Below are positions 1 through 9,131 of a stretch of 33,182 bases of DNA, piece after piece (position 1 is the first letter of the stretch; each line of letters opens with the position of its first letter). Source of the DNA: Candidatus Gastranaerophilales bacterium (GTDB lineage: Bacteria; Cyanobacteriota; Vampirovibrionia; Gastranaerophilales; Gastranaerophilaceae); assembly GCA_947589115.1 (NCBI GenBank), contig CANPZP010000016.1, positions 1 through 33,182 on the forward strand, given 5' to 3'. Below the pieces are notes generated by a model. The model saw only the letters and a list, made by a program, of their open reading frames with translations, ran no database searches and had not been told where the DNA came from. Position numbers and translations under genes: made by a program.

Positions 1-1014
1 GAATTAAGTGAAGAATATATTGCACAAGTGCCTGCAAAACGGCGTGATATGTCAAAAATGATGGTGCTTGACAGAAAGCAAAAAAACTTTATTCACGCTC
101 ATTTTTCTGATATTACCGATTATTTGACTGATAATGACTTATTGGTTTTGAATGATACTAAAGTTATTCCCGCAAGACTTTATGCCTATAAAGATACGGG
201 TGCTTTAATTGAAATTTTTCTGGTAAGAGAAATTGAAAAAGATATTTGGGTTTCTTTAATTAAACCTTCAAAACGTGTTAAAGAAGGTATGATTTTAAAA
301 ATAGCTGATGAATTAAGTGTTGAAATTCTAAAAAAAGATGATGATAAATGGCATGTTCGGCTTTTATATGAGGGTAACATCTATGAAATATTGGATAAAG
401 TGGGACATATTCCTCTTCCGCCTTATATAGAACGTAATATGACTAAAGATGAATATAATAAGCTTGATTTTGAACGATATCAAACGGTATATGCGCATAA
501 AGAAGGTGCAGTGGCTGCACCTACGGCAGGATTGCATTTTACTCCCGAAATCCTTGATAAACTTGATAAACAAGGTACTAAACATTGCTTTATTACTTTA
601 AATGTCGGGCTTGGAACTTTTAAACCCGTAAAATGCTCCAATATTCTTGCGCATAAAATGGATTCGGAATATTTTGAAATATCCCCTCAGTCTGCTGAAA
701 TTATTAATCAAGCTAAATCTGAAGGTAAAAATATTGTAGCTGTAGGTACTACATCCGTCAGAACATTGGAAACCGTTATGAATAAATATAATAAAATTAT
801 TCCCGTAAAAGATTCAAGTGAACTCTTTATTTATCCGGGTTATGAATTTAAAATTACAGATAAACTTATAACAAATTTTCACCTTCCGAAATCGACACTT
901 TTAATGCTGGTTAGTGCTTTTGCTTCTAAAGAATACATTTTTAAGGCGTATCAAGAGGCGATTAAAGAAAAATACAGGTTTTACAGCTACGGTGACTGTA
1001 TGTTAATAAGGTAA
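1..1014 (+). CDS. queA: tRNA preQ1(34) S-adenosylmethionine ribosyltransferase-isomerase QueA (5' end cut by window)
   Basis: QueA moves the ribosyl part of S-adenosylmethionine onto preQ1 in tRNA to make epoxyqueuosine, the penultimate step of queuosine synthesis; it is cytosolic. The frame is open from base 1 and the residues before the first possible start (ELSEEYIAQVPAKRRDMS) match the usual QueA N-terminus, so the gene begins upstream of the window. The GTG at 28 is not the real start. Family landmarks are NDTKVIPARL, the VAAPTAGLHFT block, LNVGLGTFKPV, VGTTSVRTLE and the C-terminal TNFHLPKSTLLMLVSAF. A multi-pass membrane protein gene follows after 6 bases on the same strand, so the two are probably co-transcribed. 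Identification is firm; only the first residues are missing. Confidence 0.96.
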   Translation, partial: ELSEEYIAQVPAKRRDMSKMMVLDRKQKNFIHAHFSDITDYLTDNDLLVLNDTKVIPARLYAYKDTGALIEIFLVREIEKDIWVSLIKPSKRVKEGMILKIADELSVEILKKDDDKWHVRLLYEGNIYEILDKVGHIPLPPYIERNMTKDEYNKLDFERYQTVYAHKEGAVAAPTAGLHFTPEILDKLDKQGTKHCFITLNVGLGTFKPVKCSNILAHKMDSEYFEISPQSAEIINQAKSEGKNIVAVGTTSVRTLETVMNKYNKIIPVKDSSELFIYPGYEFKITDKLITNFHLPKSTLLMLVSAFASKEYIFKAYQEAIKEKYRFYSYGDCMLIR

Positions 1015-1020
1015 ATAATT

Positions 1021-3069
1021 ATGATTTTGGTTTCATTAGCTTTGATTTTGTTATCATCATATTTTATTTTATCTCTTTTGGAAAATAAATCTAAAGACGG
1101 ATTTATATATTTTTATCTTATTTGTTTTTCTCAGTTTGTTATTACTTTTGAGTTATTATCTTTATTCGGGAAAATTAATAAAGACAGTTGTTTAATTTTA
1201 AATGCTTTAATATTTTTGATTTCATTAATTATATTGTTAATTAAGCGCAAACCTTTATTTAAAATTGATATTAAAGATGGGCTCAGAAGGATATTTAATT
1301 CATTTAAATCGGATAAGATGTTAATGATTCCGGGGATTTGTTTTATTATATTTATAATTTCCGAATATTTGGTTGCAAGATATCATCCCATTGTTTTTGG
1401 TGATGCGCTTTCATATTATCTGCCAAGATGTACACAGTGGATACAAAACGGTAATATAAATCATTTTTTAACTCCTGATCCCAGAGAAATTATAATGCCT
1501 GTTAATCTTGAATTTGTGTATACGTGGAAATTATTATTTTCTTTTAAAGAATACGGGCTTTCTTTAATACCATATTCCGCATTATTTTTACTTATAACAG
1601 TTATATATAATTTTTTGGGCGAGCTTGGATTTTGCACAAGAAAAAGATTATATTCAATATTTGTTATATGCTCTTTTGCAGTAATCGGTGTTATGTCATA
1701 TACGCCTTGTGCCGATTTATTAATAGGTGCTTTATTATCGGCATCTTTGTATTTATTTATAAAGTGGTTAAAAAATGACGGAATCCTGCCTTTATATTTT
1801 TCGGCGTTGTCGGCAGCTCTTGCCGTCGGCACTAAAACAACAGCTATTATTACTTTGCCTTCGATATTTATTTTAATAATTGTTTGTGCATTTCTTTTTA
1901 ATAAAAATAAATTAAAAAAAGGATTAATTTTATATATTACTTTCTTATTCATTAATTTTATAATTTTTTCTTCATACAATTACATATTAAATTTTCTTCA
2001 ATTTTTAAACCCTGTATCTTGTAATTCGGAATTGTTATTAAATAAATTCAGAGGCGGAATTAAGGGATATGCATGCAACTTTATAAAATATATTTTTATG
2101 TTTTTTGATGCCTCAGGAATTAAAAATTTTAATTTTTATAATAATTTTATGCAAAATCTTTTGGAAAAAACTTTAAATTTAATCGGGGAAGATTCAAATA
2201 GCTATACTTCGAAATTTTTTGAAGGGGTGTTTATTTATGGTTATGACTTTTCAATAGCAAAAGCAGGACTTGGTATTATAGGTATTATAGTTTTTATTCC
2301 TTCTTTTTTTATTGCAATTTTTAAAGGATTAAAACCGGGTGCTTCAAAAAAAATGAAATTACTTTGTGCGCTGGCATTATCGTTGTTATTTAATATTCTT
2401 TTGTTTTCAAGAGTAATGATATATACAAAATATAATTTCAGATATTTGGTTACATTTATAATAATAGCGGCGCCTATTGTTGTTCTTACTTATATAAAAT
2501 CAAATAAAAACATATATAAATGGATTATTATATATTATATGTTTGTTTATTTATTTATAATTGCGCATACAAAACCTGTTTCAATCTTTCTTTATTATTG
2601 GGGATTTAAATCAGTTAATTCGAATATAAAAAATATTGAAAACGTAATGACTATAGCAGGTGAAGAACCTTTGATTTATGACTATTTTAAAAAGAAAAAT
2701 AAAACAAAAATGGCATTAATAGTTAGAAAAAAATATGAAGCTTTATTCTATATAGTTAAGTTAAGACTCGAAGGCTTCATTATTGACAGATTGTTAATTG
2801 AGGATATTGAAAGCTTTGATTTGAAAAAATACGAATATATTATTACAAGTGAAGGAGATCAAGTTTCATCGTATATATTAAAAAAATATCCAAAAAATTG
2901 TATTTATATGGATTATGAAAAAAATATTACGAAAAATGCAGATAAAGCGGCTAGTGTTCAATGTTTTGTTCCCGACGATTATTATAATAAACAAGGATTT
3001 GAAAAAGTCAAAGACATAAATTTAAAAGATTTTGTAATATTAAAAAATAAGAATTACGATGCATCTTAA
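1021..3069 (+). CDS. Multi-pass membrane protein, probable GT-C-type glycosyltransferase
   Basis: This 682-residue protein has many hydrophobic segments from residue 1 to about 520, then a soluble C-terminal part of about 160 residues. After the fourth hydrophobic stretch comes an extracytoplasmic-type loop with FGDALSYYLPRCTQWIQNG. Its acidic residue followed by aromatics resembles the first loop of GT39/GT83-like lipid-linked sugar transferases. That suggests transfer of a sugar from a polyprenyl-phosphate donor at the membrane, but substrate and acceptor cannot be told. It starts with ATG 6 bases after the queA stop and has no clear Shine-Dalgarno of its own, which fits translational coupling. 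Base composition is very AT-rich, as expected for a Phe/Ile/Leu/Lys-rich membrane protein. It could instead be an O-antigen ligase-like or unassigned membrane protein. Confidence 0.6.
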   Translation: MILVSLALILLSSYFILSLLENKSKDGFIYFYLICFSQFVITFELLSLFGKINKDSCLILNALIFLISLIILLIKRKPLFKIDIKDGLRRIFNSFKSDKMLMIPGICFIIFIISEYLVARYHPIVFGDALSYYLPRCTQWIQNGNINHFLTPDPREIIMPVNLEFVYTWKLLFSFKEYGLSLIPYSALFLLITVIYNFLGELGFCTRKRLYSIFVICSFAVIGVMSYTPCADLLIGALLSASLYLFIKWLKNDGILPLYFSALSAALAVGTKTTAIITLPSIFILIIVCAFLFNKNKLKKGLILYITFLFINFIIFSSYNYILNFLQFLNPVSCNSELLLNKFRGGIKGYACNFIKYIFMFFDASGIKNFNFYNNFMQNLLEKTLNLIGEDSNSYTSKFFEGVFIYGYDFSIAKAGLGIIGIIVFIPSFFIAIFKGLKPGASKKMKLLCALALSLLFNILLFSRVMIYTKYNFRYLVTFIIIAAPIVVLTYIKSNKNIYKWIIIYYMFVYLFIIAHTKPVSIFLYYWGFKSVNSNIKNIENVMTIAGEEPLIYDYFKKKNKTKMALIVRKKYEALFYIVKLRLEGFIIDRLLIEDIESFDLKKYEYIITSEGDQVSSYILKKYPKNCIYMDYEKNITKNADKAASVQCFVPDDYYNKQGFEKVKDINLKDFVILKNKNYDAS

Positions 3070-3199
3070 ATAAACAGAGTAAAATTGTTTAAAAATTGAC
3101 GTTTAAGACTTTTTTGGATTAAAAAATGTAAAGAAAAACGGAAATATTGTAATAACTTAAAATATGTGGTAAAAAATACATATCGGATAGGAGAGGTAA

Positions 3200-4009
3200 A
3201 TGTCAAAAACAATCAATGCAGAAATAGGAATAATAGGTGGCAGCGGATTTTATAGTTTTTTTGAAGAAGCAAAAACACCTTATGAAGAAATACAAATTGA
3301 TACACCCTACGGAAGTCCTTCGGATTCAATAACGGTAGGTGAACTTTTCGGGAAAAAGGTAGCATTTATACCGAGGCACGGAAGAAATCACAGTTATTTA
3401 CCTCACACCGTAAACTATAGAGCTAATGTTTGGGCAATGAAATCGTTAGGTGTAAAAAGAGTAATATCTCCATGTGCGGCAGGCAGTCTGCAAACTTATG
3501 TGAAACCGGGTGATTTTGTAATCTGCGATCAGTTTGTTGATTGGACGGACGGAAGAAAAAATACATTTTTTGAAGGTCCTGTTTGCGTACATCCTTCAAG
3601 CGCTGACCCATACTGCCCGGAATTAAGACAAATTGCCATTGAGCTTGCAAAAAAACAGGGAATTAATGTTCATGAAAAAGGGACTGTGGTTGTTATTAAC
3701 GGCCCTAGATTTACCACAAAAGCCGAATCAAAATTCTTTACTTCTCAGGGTTGGGAAGTTATTAATATGAGTCAATTTCCGGAAGTTCATCTTGTTAAAG
3801 AACTTGATATGTGCTCATTAACTATAGCTTTAATTACTGATTATGATGCAGGTCTTGTAGGAGATGTACCGCCGGTTACTCATCAAGAGGTTATGCAGGT
3901 GTTTAAATCCAATATAAGCAGGTTAAAAAGTTTATTACTTGCTATTATTGAAAATATTCCTTCCGAGAGAAATAATTGTGATTGTTTTAATACCTCGCAC
4001 ACTTCATAA
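3200..4009 (+). CDS. mtnP: S-methyl-5'-thioadenosine phosphorylase
   Basis: The enzyme splits methylthioadenosine (from polyamine synthesis and radical SAM chemistry) with phosphate into adenine and methylthioribose-1-phosphate, in the cytosol. Visible motifs are the phosphate loop IGGSGFY (residues 12-18), PRHGRNHSYLPHTVNYRAN, the CAAGSLQ turn, NGPRFTTKAES, NMSQFPEV and ITDYDAG. NMSQFPE and the TDYDAG aspartates point to adenine-type nucleosides (MTAP) rather than a guanine/hypoxanthine PNP. At 269 residues the length is normal. The C-terminus carries a Cys-Asp-Cys pair (residues 260 and 262), like the CXC described in archaeal MTAP II. The ATG has a GGAGAGG ribosome-binding site at 3189-3195. 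yggT follows after 12 bases. A related 6-oxopurine phosphorylase is the only realistic alternative. Confidence 0.92.
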   Translation: MSKTINAEIGIIGGSGFYSFFEEAKTPYEEIQIDTPYGSPSDSITVGELFGKKVAFIPRHGRNHSYLPHTVNYRANVWAMKSLGVKRVISPCAAGSLQTYVKPGDFVICDQFVDWTDGRKNTFFEGPVCVHPSSADPYCPELRQIAIELAKKQGINVHEKGTVVVINGPRFTTKAESKFFTSQGWEVINMSQFPEVHLVKELDMCSLTIALITDYDAGLVGDVPPVTHQEVMQVFKSNISRLKSLLLAIIENIPSERNNCDCFNTSHTS

Positions 4010-4021
4010 TAAGGAGAATTT

Positions 4022-4285
4022 ATGATTTCATCTGCTGTTTCAATTATATTCAGACTTATATATTTGGTAATTTTAATAGTTGTTCTTTTAAGTTGGATAC
4101 CGATTTTTGATATCAGAAGAGAACCTTTGGCATCATTGGTAAAATTATATAATATAATTATGGCTCCTTTTAAAGCTATAATCCCGCCTATAGGTGTGAT
4201 TGACATTTCGCCGCTTATAGCTTTTATTGTTTTACAAATTATGGAACAGTTGATAGTAAGAATACTTCTTTCTTTCGGGTTATAA
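4022..4285 (+). CDS. yggT: YggT family small membrane protein
   Basis: This 87-residue protein has two hydrophobic segments (about residues 3-24 and 55-78). Between them are a short loop with LSWIPIFDIRREPLASLVKLYNIIMAPFKAIIPP and then IDISPLIAFIVLQ, the recognised YggT layout (hydrophobic helix, polar loop with proline-rich turn, D-x-SP motif). YggT proteins are integral membrane proteins of uncertain role; in cyanobacteria and other bacteria they have been linked to division or cell-shape loci and to osmotic behaviour. It starts 12 bases after mtnP with AAGGAGAA just upstream of the ATG, so it is probably co-transcribed with mtnP. Its stop lies 2 bases from the stop of the convergent bioY gene. 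Confidence 0.88.
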   Translation: MISSAVSIIFRLIYLVILIVVLLSWIPIFDIRREPLASLVKLYNIIMAPFKAIIPPIGVIDISPLIAFIVLQIMEQLIVRILLSFGL

Positions 4286-4287
4286 GA

Positions 4288-4929
4288 TTAACCTATAAAT
4301 ACCCATAAAATTTTTCTTATACATTTGGCACTAATGACTGCTATAAAACTGAAAACAATGTCATACAGTATCTTTGAAAGTGACTGATAATATATTAAAT
4401 TAGAAATAAAGTTTGCGCCGTCATGTCTTAAAATTGCAATAATACTCATATAAACAATTCCTATTGCATGTATTGCCAAAACTCCGTATAAAACGGCTAA
4501 AAACATATTTAATACGGAATTATTATTTTTAAAAGTTTTAGAGGATAAAATTACTCCGAAGATGTATCCGAAAATATACCCGAAATTGTATTGAAATATA
4601 TAGGATAACCCGCCTCCGAGTGCAAAAATCGGGAACATGGGAGTTAATCCGAGTATGATATATAATAATATAGTTATTAATCCCCAAAATTCGCCAAGCA
4701 GGGCAGAAATGAAAAGTACTACGGGTATCTGCGGAATATATTCGAATTTTAAGTATGTAGAAAGTGAATCGGAAGGAATATTAAAATTAATTTTAATCTG
4801 AGTAAAAGTAGCTATTATAAGAAGCATTAAACATCCTAAAACCAATGCTGTTGTTCCCAGACAAAATTTTATTTTGACGTTTGGTTTATGATATTTTTTT
4901 ATGCCTTCTTTTATTCTTTTATTCATCAT
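4288..4929 (-). CDS. bioY: Biotin transporter BioY (ECF S component)
   Basis: BioY binds biotin in the membrane and, with ECF energising ATPases encoded elsewhere, imports it. The 213-residue protein has about six hydrophobic segments after a basic N-terminus. The central block from about residues 85 to 125 (LLYIILGLTPMFPIFALGGG, then NFGYIFGYIFG) matches the BioY pattern of a glycine/proline turn followed by GY-x2-GF. No biotin synthesis genes and no ECF module genes lie in the window, so this may be a shared-module (group II) or stand-alone importer. The gene overlaps the end of rimI by 11 bases on the same strand, so it is translated from the rimI message. Substrate assignment rests on family resemblance only. 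Confidence 0.82.
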   Translation of the reverse strand: MMNKRIKEGIKKYHKPNVKIKFCLGTTALVLGCLMLLIIATFTQIKINFNIPSDSLSTYLKFEYIPQIPVVLFISALLGEFWGLITILLYIILGLTPMFPIFALGGGLSYIFQYNFGYIFGYIFGVILSSKTFKNNNSVLNMFLAVLYGVLAIHAIGIVYMSIIAILRHDGANFISNLIYYQSLSKILYDIVFSFIAVISAKCIRKILWVFIG

Positions 4930-5446
4930 AAATAATTTCTGCCTTATTTGAGATTTCTTTTAATTTATTATAGTTATTTTTAAATGTATCATACCAGATA
5001 TTTTGAGTAAACATAATAATAGCATTTTCACCGTTATCTTGGTAATAATTTTTTCTTTGTCCTATAGATTCAAACAGAAATTTTTGGTAAAGCGATATAG
5101 CCGCAATATTGCTTTCACGTACTTCCAGAGTAATATATTTGACCATAAGCTTATAACAAACTTCAATAATTTTTAAAATAAGAATTTGAGCCAAATGTAA
5201 TCTTCTGAAATCGGGATGAGTGCCAAGGGTTGTTATATGAGCTTCTTCAAATATTATCCAAGCTCCTATAAATGCAAGTATTTTATTATTTTCATCTTTT
5301 ATAACCCAATATGATGCTAATTTATTTGATAATTCATTATAAAAAGAATTTTTTGACCAATGATGATTAGGGTGGATTAATTTTTCTATCTGAAAAACTT
5401 CTTCAACATCTTCGGCGGTCATTTGTTTTACTGTGATTTTTATCAT
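4919..5446 (-). CDS. rimI: Ribosomal-protein-alanine N-acetyltransferase (GNAT family)
   Basis: A 175-residue GNAT acetyltransferase of the RimI type, which acetylates the N-terminal alanine of ribosomal protein bS18 and some other proteins. Evidence is the N-terminal VKQMTAEDVEEVFQIEKL, the central strand HITTLGTHPDFRRLHLAQIL (the acetyl-CoA loop, normally R-x2-G-x-G/A, here R-R-L-H-L-A and therefore degenerate) and the family hallmark LEVRESNIAAISLYQKFLF with GQRKNYYQDNGENAIIM. The odd loop could mean weakened cofactor binding or a lineage variant. The last 11 bases overlap bioY. The gene diverges from hemW across a 70-base gap. TAAGGAA lies just before the ATG. Confidence 0.85.
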   Translation of the reverse strand: MIKITVKQMTAEDVEEVFQIEKLIHPNHHWSKNSFYNELSNKLASYWVIKDENNKILAFIGAWIIFEEAHITTLGTHPDFRRLHLAQILILKIIEVCYKLMVKYITLEVRESNIAAISLYQKFLFESIGQRKNYYQDNGENAIIMFTQNIWYDTFKNNYNKLKEISNKAEIIYDE

Positions 5447-5516
5447 TTCCTTATCCCCGCTAAGATTTTAACAAATAATATATAAACTTTCAAATAAGTA
5501 TAATATAATAATATTT

Positions 5517-6599
5517 ATGACGGAAAATGCTTATATACACATACCATTTTGCAAAAGAAAATGCAGATATTGTGCTTTTATTTCGGGTTTAAATATTGAA
5601 TATAAAGAACAATATTTGCAAGCTTTAGAAAAAGAAATAAAAACCGAATATCAAAATGAAGAATTAAAGACTCTTTATATAGGGGGAGGAACTCCTTCAT
5701 TGCTTGATACTGAGGATATTCAAAAAATAATTTCATTTTTTAATTTTGCGCCCGATGTTGAAATAACTTTAGAGGTTAACCCTGAAACGATTGAATTAAA
5801 TAAATTCAAAAAAATAAGAGATATCGGAGTTAACAGAATATCCATGGGAGTTCAAACATTTAATAACACTATTTTAGAAACAATAGGCAGATTACATAAT
5901 GAAAAAACCATATATAAGGCGGTAAAAATCATAAAAAACTCGGGATTTAAAAATATCAATACGGATATAATATACGGACTTCCCACTCAGACAATGAAAA
6001 ATCTTGAACAGGATGTAAAAAAACTTTTAGAGCTTGAGATTCAACATATTTCAGCATACGGATTAAAAATAGAGGATGGAACTTATTTTGCATTAAACTT
6101 ACCCGAAAACCTTCCTGACGATGAACTTCAGGCTGAAATGTACTTATATTTGTGTGATATTCTTGCAAAGAACGGATATAATCATTATGAAATAAGTAAT
6201 TTTTCAAAAGAAGGTTATGAATCTAAACATAATACTGTTTATTGGCTGAATAAAAATTATTACGGATTCGGATTAAATGCTTCAGGTTTTATAGGTAATA
6301 TAAGGTATAAAAATTTTTCTTTAATCGACGATTATATTGAAAATCCTTTAGGTTATGAGGAAAAGGTCTTTTTGAGCGAAATGGAGAATATTGAAAATGA
6401 AATATTTCTTGCTTTAAGATTAAAAAAAGGGCTAAATATAACTGAATTTAATAAAAAATATAATATTGATTTTGAAAGTAAATATAAAAATGTAATAAAA
6501 AAATACGAAAAATTTATAAATTATAACGGGGAAAATATTAGTCTTACAAAAGAAGGAATACTTATAAGTAATGAAATAATGTCAGAGTTTATAAGTTAA
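5517..6599 (+). CDS. hemW: Radical SAM protein HemW (coproporphyrinogen III oxidase-like; heme chaperone)
   Basis: The N-terminus AYIHIPFCKRKCRYCAF has the C-x3-C-x2-C cluster motif with HemW's extra cysteine and leading HIPFC. It is followed by YIGGGTPSLL, EVNPETI, RISMGVQTFN, GRLHNEKTIYKAV, NTDIIYGLPTQT, HISAYGLKIEDGT and NHYEISNFSKEG, all in family order. HemW proteins are radical SAM enzymes thought to bind heme and hand it to membrane respiratory proteins; older annotation calls them oxygen-independent coproporphyrinogen oxidases. At 360 residues the C-terminal HemW domain is present but short. A TATAAT at 5499-5504 lies only 13 bases from the ATG and no strong Shine-Dalgarno is visible, so the message may be nearly leaderless. 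It ends 1 base from the convergent gene at 6601. Confidence 0.93.
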   Translation: MTENAYIHIPFCKRKCRYCAFISGLNIEYKEQYLQALEKEIKTEYQNEELKTLYIGGGTPSLLDTEDIQKIISFFNFAPDVEITLEVNPETIELNKFKKIRDIGVNRISMGVQTFNNTILETIGRLHNEKTIYKAVKIIKNSGFKNINTDIIYGLPTQTMKNLEQDVKKLLELEIQHISAYGLKIEDGTYFALNLPENLPDDELQAEMYLYLCDILAKNGYNHYEISNFSKEGYESKHNTVYWLNKNYYGFGLNASGFIGNIRYKNFSLIDDYIENPLGYEEKVFLSEMENIENEIFLALRLKKGLNITEFNKKYNIDFESKYKNVIKKYEKFINYNGENISLTKEGILISNEIMSEFIS

Positions 6600-6600
6600 A

Positions 6601-7434
6601 TTATTTTTTATAAAATTCTTTAAAGGTATCGGAGAAATTAAGATTTCTGTAATCAACGGAATCTGATTTTTTATCTGGCGCTTGCTGTATGCCTGTTTTA
6701 GAGCCTGAAACTATAAAAGATAAAGGAAGAAGCGTTGAAGTAACGGAAGTAATTGATTTAACATCTTTTAAAAGCATGTTGGCGGTAATACAAATATCGT
6801 CGGCATGAACAAGATAGTCTTCAGCTTTTACATCGTGTTTAACTTCTTCTTTAAATAGTTTATTATTAACAATATTAATAACTTTATTTCCCGTTTCCAT
6901 ACCCAAAACAAGAGCTGAAACGGTCATGACGGCTTTAGGCAGAACATTAATAAAATTATTTGCATATTTAGCGAATGCAGTAGCAGATTTAATTTGAGGC
7001 ATTTTTATATTAATTTTTTTAAGCAACTTATTGCCCAGAGCTAACGTTCCTAAGGGGAAAACCATATTACCTACAAATTGCTGAGAAGCTTCTCTTAATT
7101 TAGGTTTAATGTTTTTTTTATCTTTATCGGCTGTAAGTCCTCCGATTAAGCCTCCGAGAACGGAGCCGAAACCGATACACAAAGCACCCGCTTCCGAATA
7201 AGACATTTTATAAGGTAAAAGGGAAGGATTTTTCTTTTTGCATGCGGAATAAACACAAAGAACGGCACTTGCAATACCGATTGCGCTTCCTGCAATTGAA
7301 GCTGCTTTTACTTTTTGAAAGGAGCTTTTAGAGCGTTCGGAAGTTGATGAAGAGCCTGCGCCAAAGTGTAATGTCCTGTTTAAAGAATTCGGCTTTTTAT
7401 CTATATTAACAGAATTTATTGCATTTATTGACAT
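6601..7434 (-). CDS. Unknown membrane-associated protein with N-terminal FG leader
   Basis: I do not recognise a family. The 277-residue product starts with a polar leader whose TLHFGAG lies at residues 21-27, then a Ser/Lys-rich stretch. Hydrophobic segments follow at about residues 45-64 (SIAGSAIGIASAVLCVYSAC), 83-103 (a glycine-rich GFGSVLGGLIGGL helix), 122-138 and 160-185. The C-terminal third is mixed and polar. The glycine spacing suggests helix packing in a membrane. Unrelated proteins at 22855 and 24762 have a similar short leader ending in FG. The ATG has AAGGTAAG upstream. The gene is convergent with hemW (1 base apart) and divergent from tatD. Function unknown. Confidence 0.75.
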   Translation of the reverse strand: MSINAINSVNIDKKPNSLNRTLHFGAGSSSTSERSKSSFQKVKAASIAGSAIGIASAVLCVYSACKKKNPSLLPYKMSYSEAGALCIGFGSVLGGLIGGLTADKDKKNIKPKLREASQQFVGNMVFPLGTLALGNKLLKKINIKMPQIKSATAFAKYANNFINVLPKAVMTVSALVLGMETGNKVINIVNNKLFKEEVKHDVKAEDYLVHADDICITANMLLKDVKSITSVTSTLLPLSFIVSGSKTGIQQAPDKKSDSVDYRNLNFSDTFKEFYKK

Positions 7435-7568
7435 TTTCTTACCTTAAAGAATTACATTTATTTAAATCATCAGAATGATTTTTTTTGCGGTTTTGTTAAT
7501 TCTTTTTTACATAAATATAATACGGCTCATCTCTATATTAAAATAAAATAAGTATTGGGGCAATAAAT

Positions 7569-8324
7569 ATGATTGATACACATTCACATATAAATTTTGA
7601 AGAATATAAACCTGATTTTGACAATTTTATTACGACATTAAAAAAGGAAGGTATAGAAAATGTTATTATACCGGGTGTTGAACCTTCAACGTTTGATGAA
7701 ATAATATCGTATTGTGAAAAATATGAGATGTTATACGGGTTAATCGGGGTGCATCCTTCTGAATATCAAACATATAATTCTGATGCGGAAAGAAGAATAT
7801 ATGAGCTTACGGAACATAAAAAAATAGTGGGGATAGGAGAAATAGGCTTAGATTATCATTATGGGCCGGATACAAAAAAGGAACAACAGTATATATTAAG
7901 GAAACAACTTAAAATTGCACAGGAGAAACAACTCCCCGTAGTAATACATGACAGGGAATCACATGAAGATGTATTTAACATACTTAATGAATATAAGCTG
8001 AAGGATGTAATTTTTCATTGTTTTTCGGGGAATAAAGAGTTTGCATTAAAATGTGCGGAAAAAGGTTATTATATAGCTATAGGCGGAATAGTAACGTTTA
8101 AGAATGCAAAGGATGTAAAAGAAACGGTAAAGGTAATTCCGGCTGAAAATTTATTGCTTGAAACTGATGCTCCGTATTTAGCTCCTGTTCCGTACAGGGG
8201 GAAATTAAATACTCCTTTGTATTTAAAGTATATTGCGCAGGAAATAGCACAATTAAGGGGAGAGGCATACTCAGAAATCAGTGAAAAGACAACTCAAAAT
8301 GCGAAAAAGGTGTTTAAGATATAA
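7569..8324 (+). CDS. tatD: TatD family metal-dependent hydrolase (DNase)
   Basis: A 251-residue TIM-barrel hydrolase. TatD proteins are metal-dependent nucleases acting on DNA ends in repair or degradation. The two-metal site motifs are all present: IDTHSHI (H-x-H) at residues 2-8, GEIGLDYHYG near residue 91, PVVIHDRESHEDVF, IFHCFSGN and LLETDAPYLAPVPYRGK. Length and order are typical. Translation probably begins at the ATG after GGGGCAATAAAT. The stop codon is followed with no gap by the tlyA ATG, so the two genes are translationally coupled. Upstream, 7435-7568 separates it from the divergent FG-tagged gene and must hold both promoters; TATATT near 7535 is the only plausible -10 I see. Confidence 0.94.
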   Translation: MIDTHSHINFEEYKPDFDNFITTLKKEGIENVIIPGVEPSTFDEIISYCEKYEMLYGLIGVHPSEYQTYNSDAERRIYELTEHKKIVGIGEIGLDYHYGPDTKKEQQYILRKQLKIAQEKQLPVVIHDRESHEDVFNILNEYKLKDVIFHCFSGNKEFALKCAEKGYYIAIGGIVTFKNAKDVKETVKVIPAENLLLETDAPYLAPVPYRGKLNTPLYLKYIAQEIAQLRGEAYSEISEKTTQNAKKVFKI

Positions 8325-9131
8325 ATGGGAAAAGAAAGATTAGATAAAATTTTAACGGATAAAGGATTGTTTGAAAGTAAGAGTAAAGCACAAGCCGCAA
8401 TAATGGCGGGGGATGTAAAAGTAGACGGAATTGTAATAACAAAAGCCGGATATCAAACCGAGCTTAAAGATGATACGGTTATTGAAATAAAATCCATGCC
8501 ATATGTATCGAGAGGGGGATTTAAACTTGAGAAAGCCTTAAAAGAGTTTAATATTGATTTAAGGAATAAAATATGTATGGATATAGGAGCATCTACAGGC
8601 GGGTTTACGGATTGCATGCTGCAAAACGGTGCTGAAAAAGTGTACAGTATTGATGTCGGATACGGGCAAATTGCTTGGAAATTGAGGGTTGATAACAGGG
8701 TTAAAGTTATTGAAAGAGTGAATATTAAATCTTGTAATTTTGATGAAATATATTCTCAGGGAGATGAAAAACCTCAATTTATAGCAATGGATTTATCGTT
8801 TATTTCAATAATTAAGGTGTTAAATAACGTATTAAAACTTGCACAAAATCAAAATATTGAAATCGTTTCATTAATTAAACCTCAATTTGAAGCGGGCAGG
8901 AATCAGGTCGGAAAAAATGGTGTAGTAAGAGAAAAAGAGATACATATTGAAGTTATACATAATGTTATAAATTATGCACGGACTCTTCAACTGAAGGCAG
9001 TAAATCTTACATATTCTCCCATAAGAGGTCCTAAGGGGAATATAGAATATTTGGTTTATTTAAAAAATCAATCCGAAGATACGGATATTGATGTGGAATC
9101 AGTAGTGTCTGATGCGCATAAAGAAATTTAA
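8325..9131 (+). CDS. tlyA: TlyA family rRNA 2'-O-methyltransferase / hemolysin-like protein
   Basis: TlyA methylates riboses in 16S and 23S rRNA using SAM; it was first described as a hemolysin. The N-terminal S4 RNA-binding domain spans residues 3-60 (RLDKILTDKGLFESKSKAQ, then AGDVKVDG). After the linker YVSRGGFKLEKAL comes an FtsJ-like Rossmann methyltransferase with DIGASTGGFTDCMLQNGA (SAM loop), VYSIDVGYGQIAWKL, MDLSFISI and the lysine-bearing LIKPQFEAGR. At 268 residues it is full length. The start is the ATG directly after the tatD stop. The stop abuts the stop of the convergent XRE gene with no intervening base. Confidence 0.93.
   Translation: MGKERLDKILTDKGLFESKSKAQAAIMAGDVKVDGIVITKAGYQTELKDDTVIEIKSMPYVSRGGFKLEKALKEFNIDLRNKICMDIGASTGGFTDCMLQNGAEKVYSIDVGYGQIAWKLRVDNRVKVIERVNIKSCNFDEIYSQGDEKPQFIAMDLSFISIIKVLNNVLKLAQNQNIEIVSLIKPQFEAGRNQVGKNGVVREKEIHIEVIHNVINYARTLQLKAVNLTYSPIRGPKGNIEYLVYLKNQSEDTDIDVESVVSDAHKEI

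Noticed and set aside
1461-1979. Minus-strand open frame inside the first membrane protein
   Set aside because: Shadow of the AT-rich plus-strand gene; no recognisable domain.
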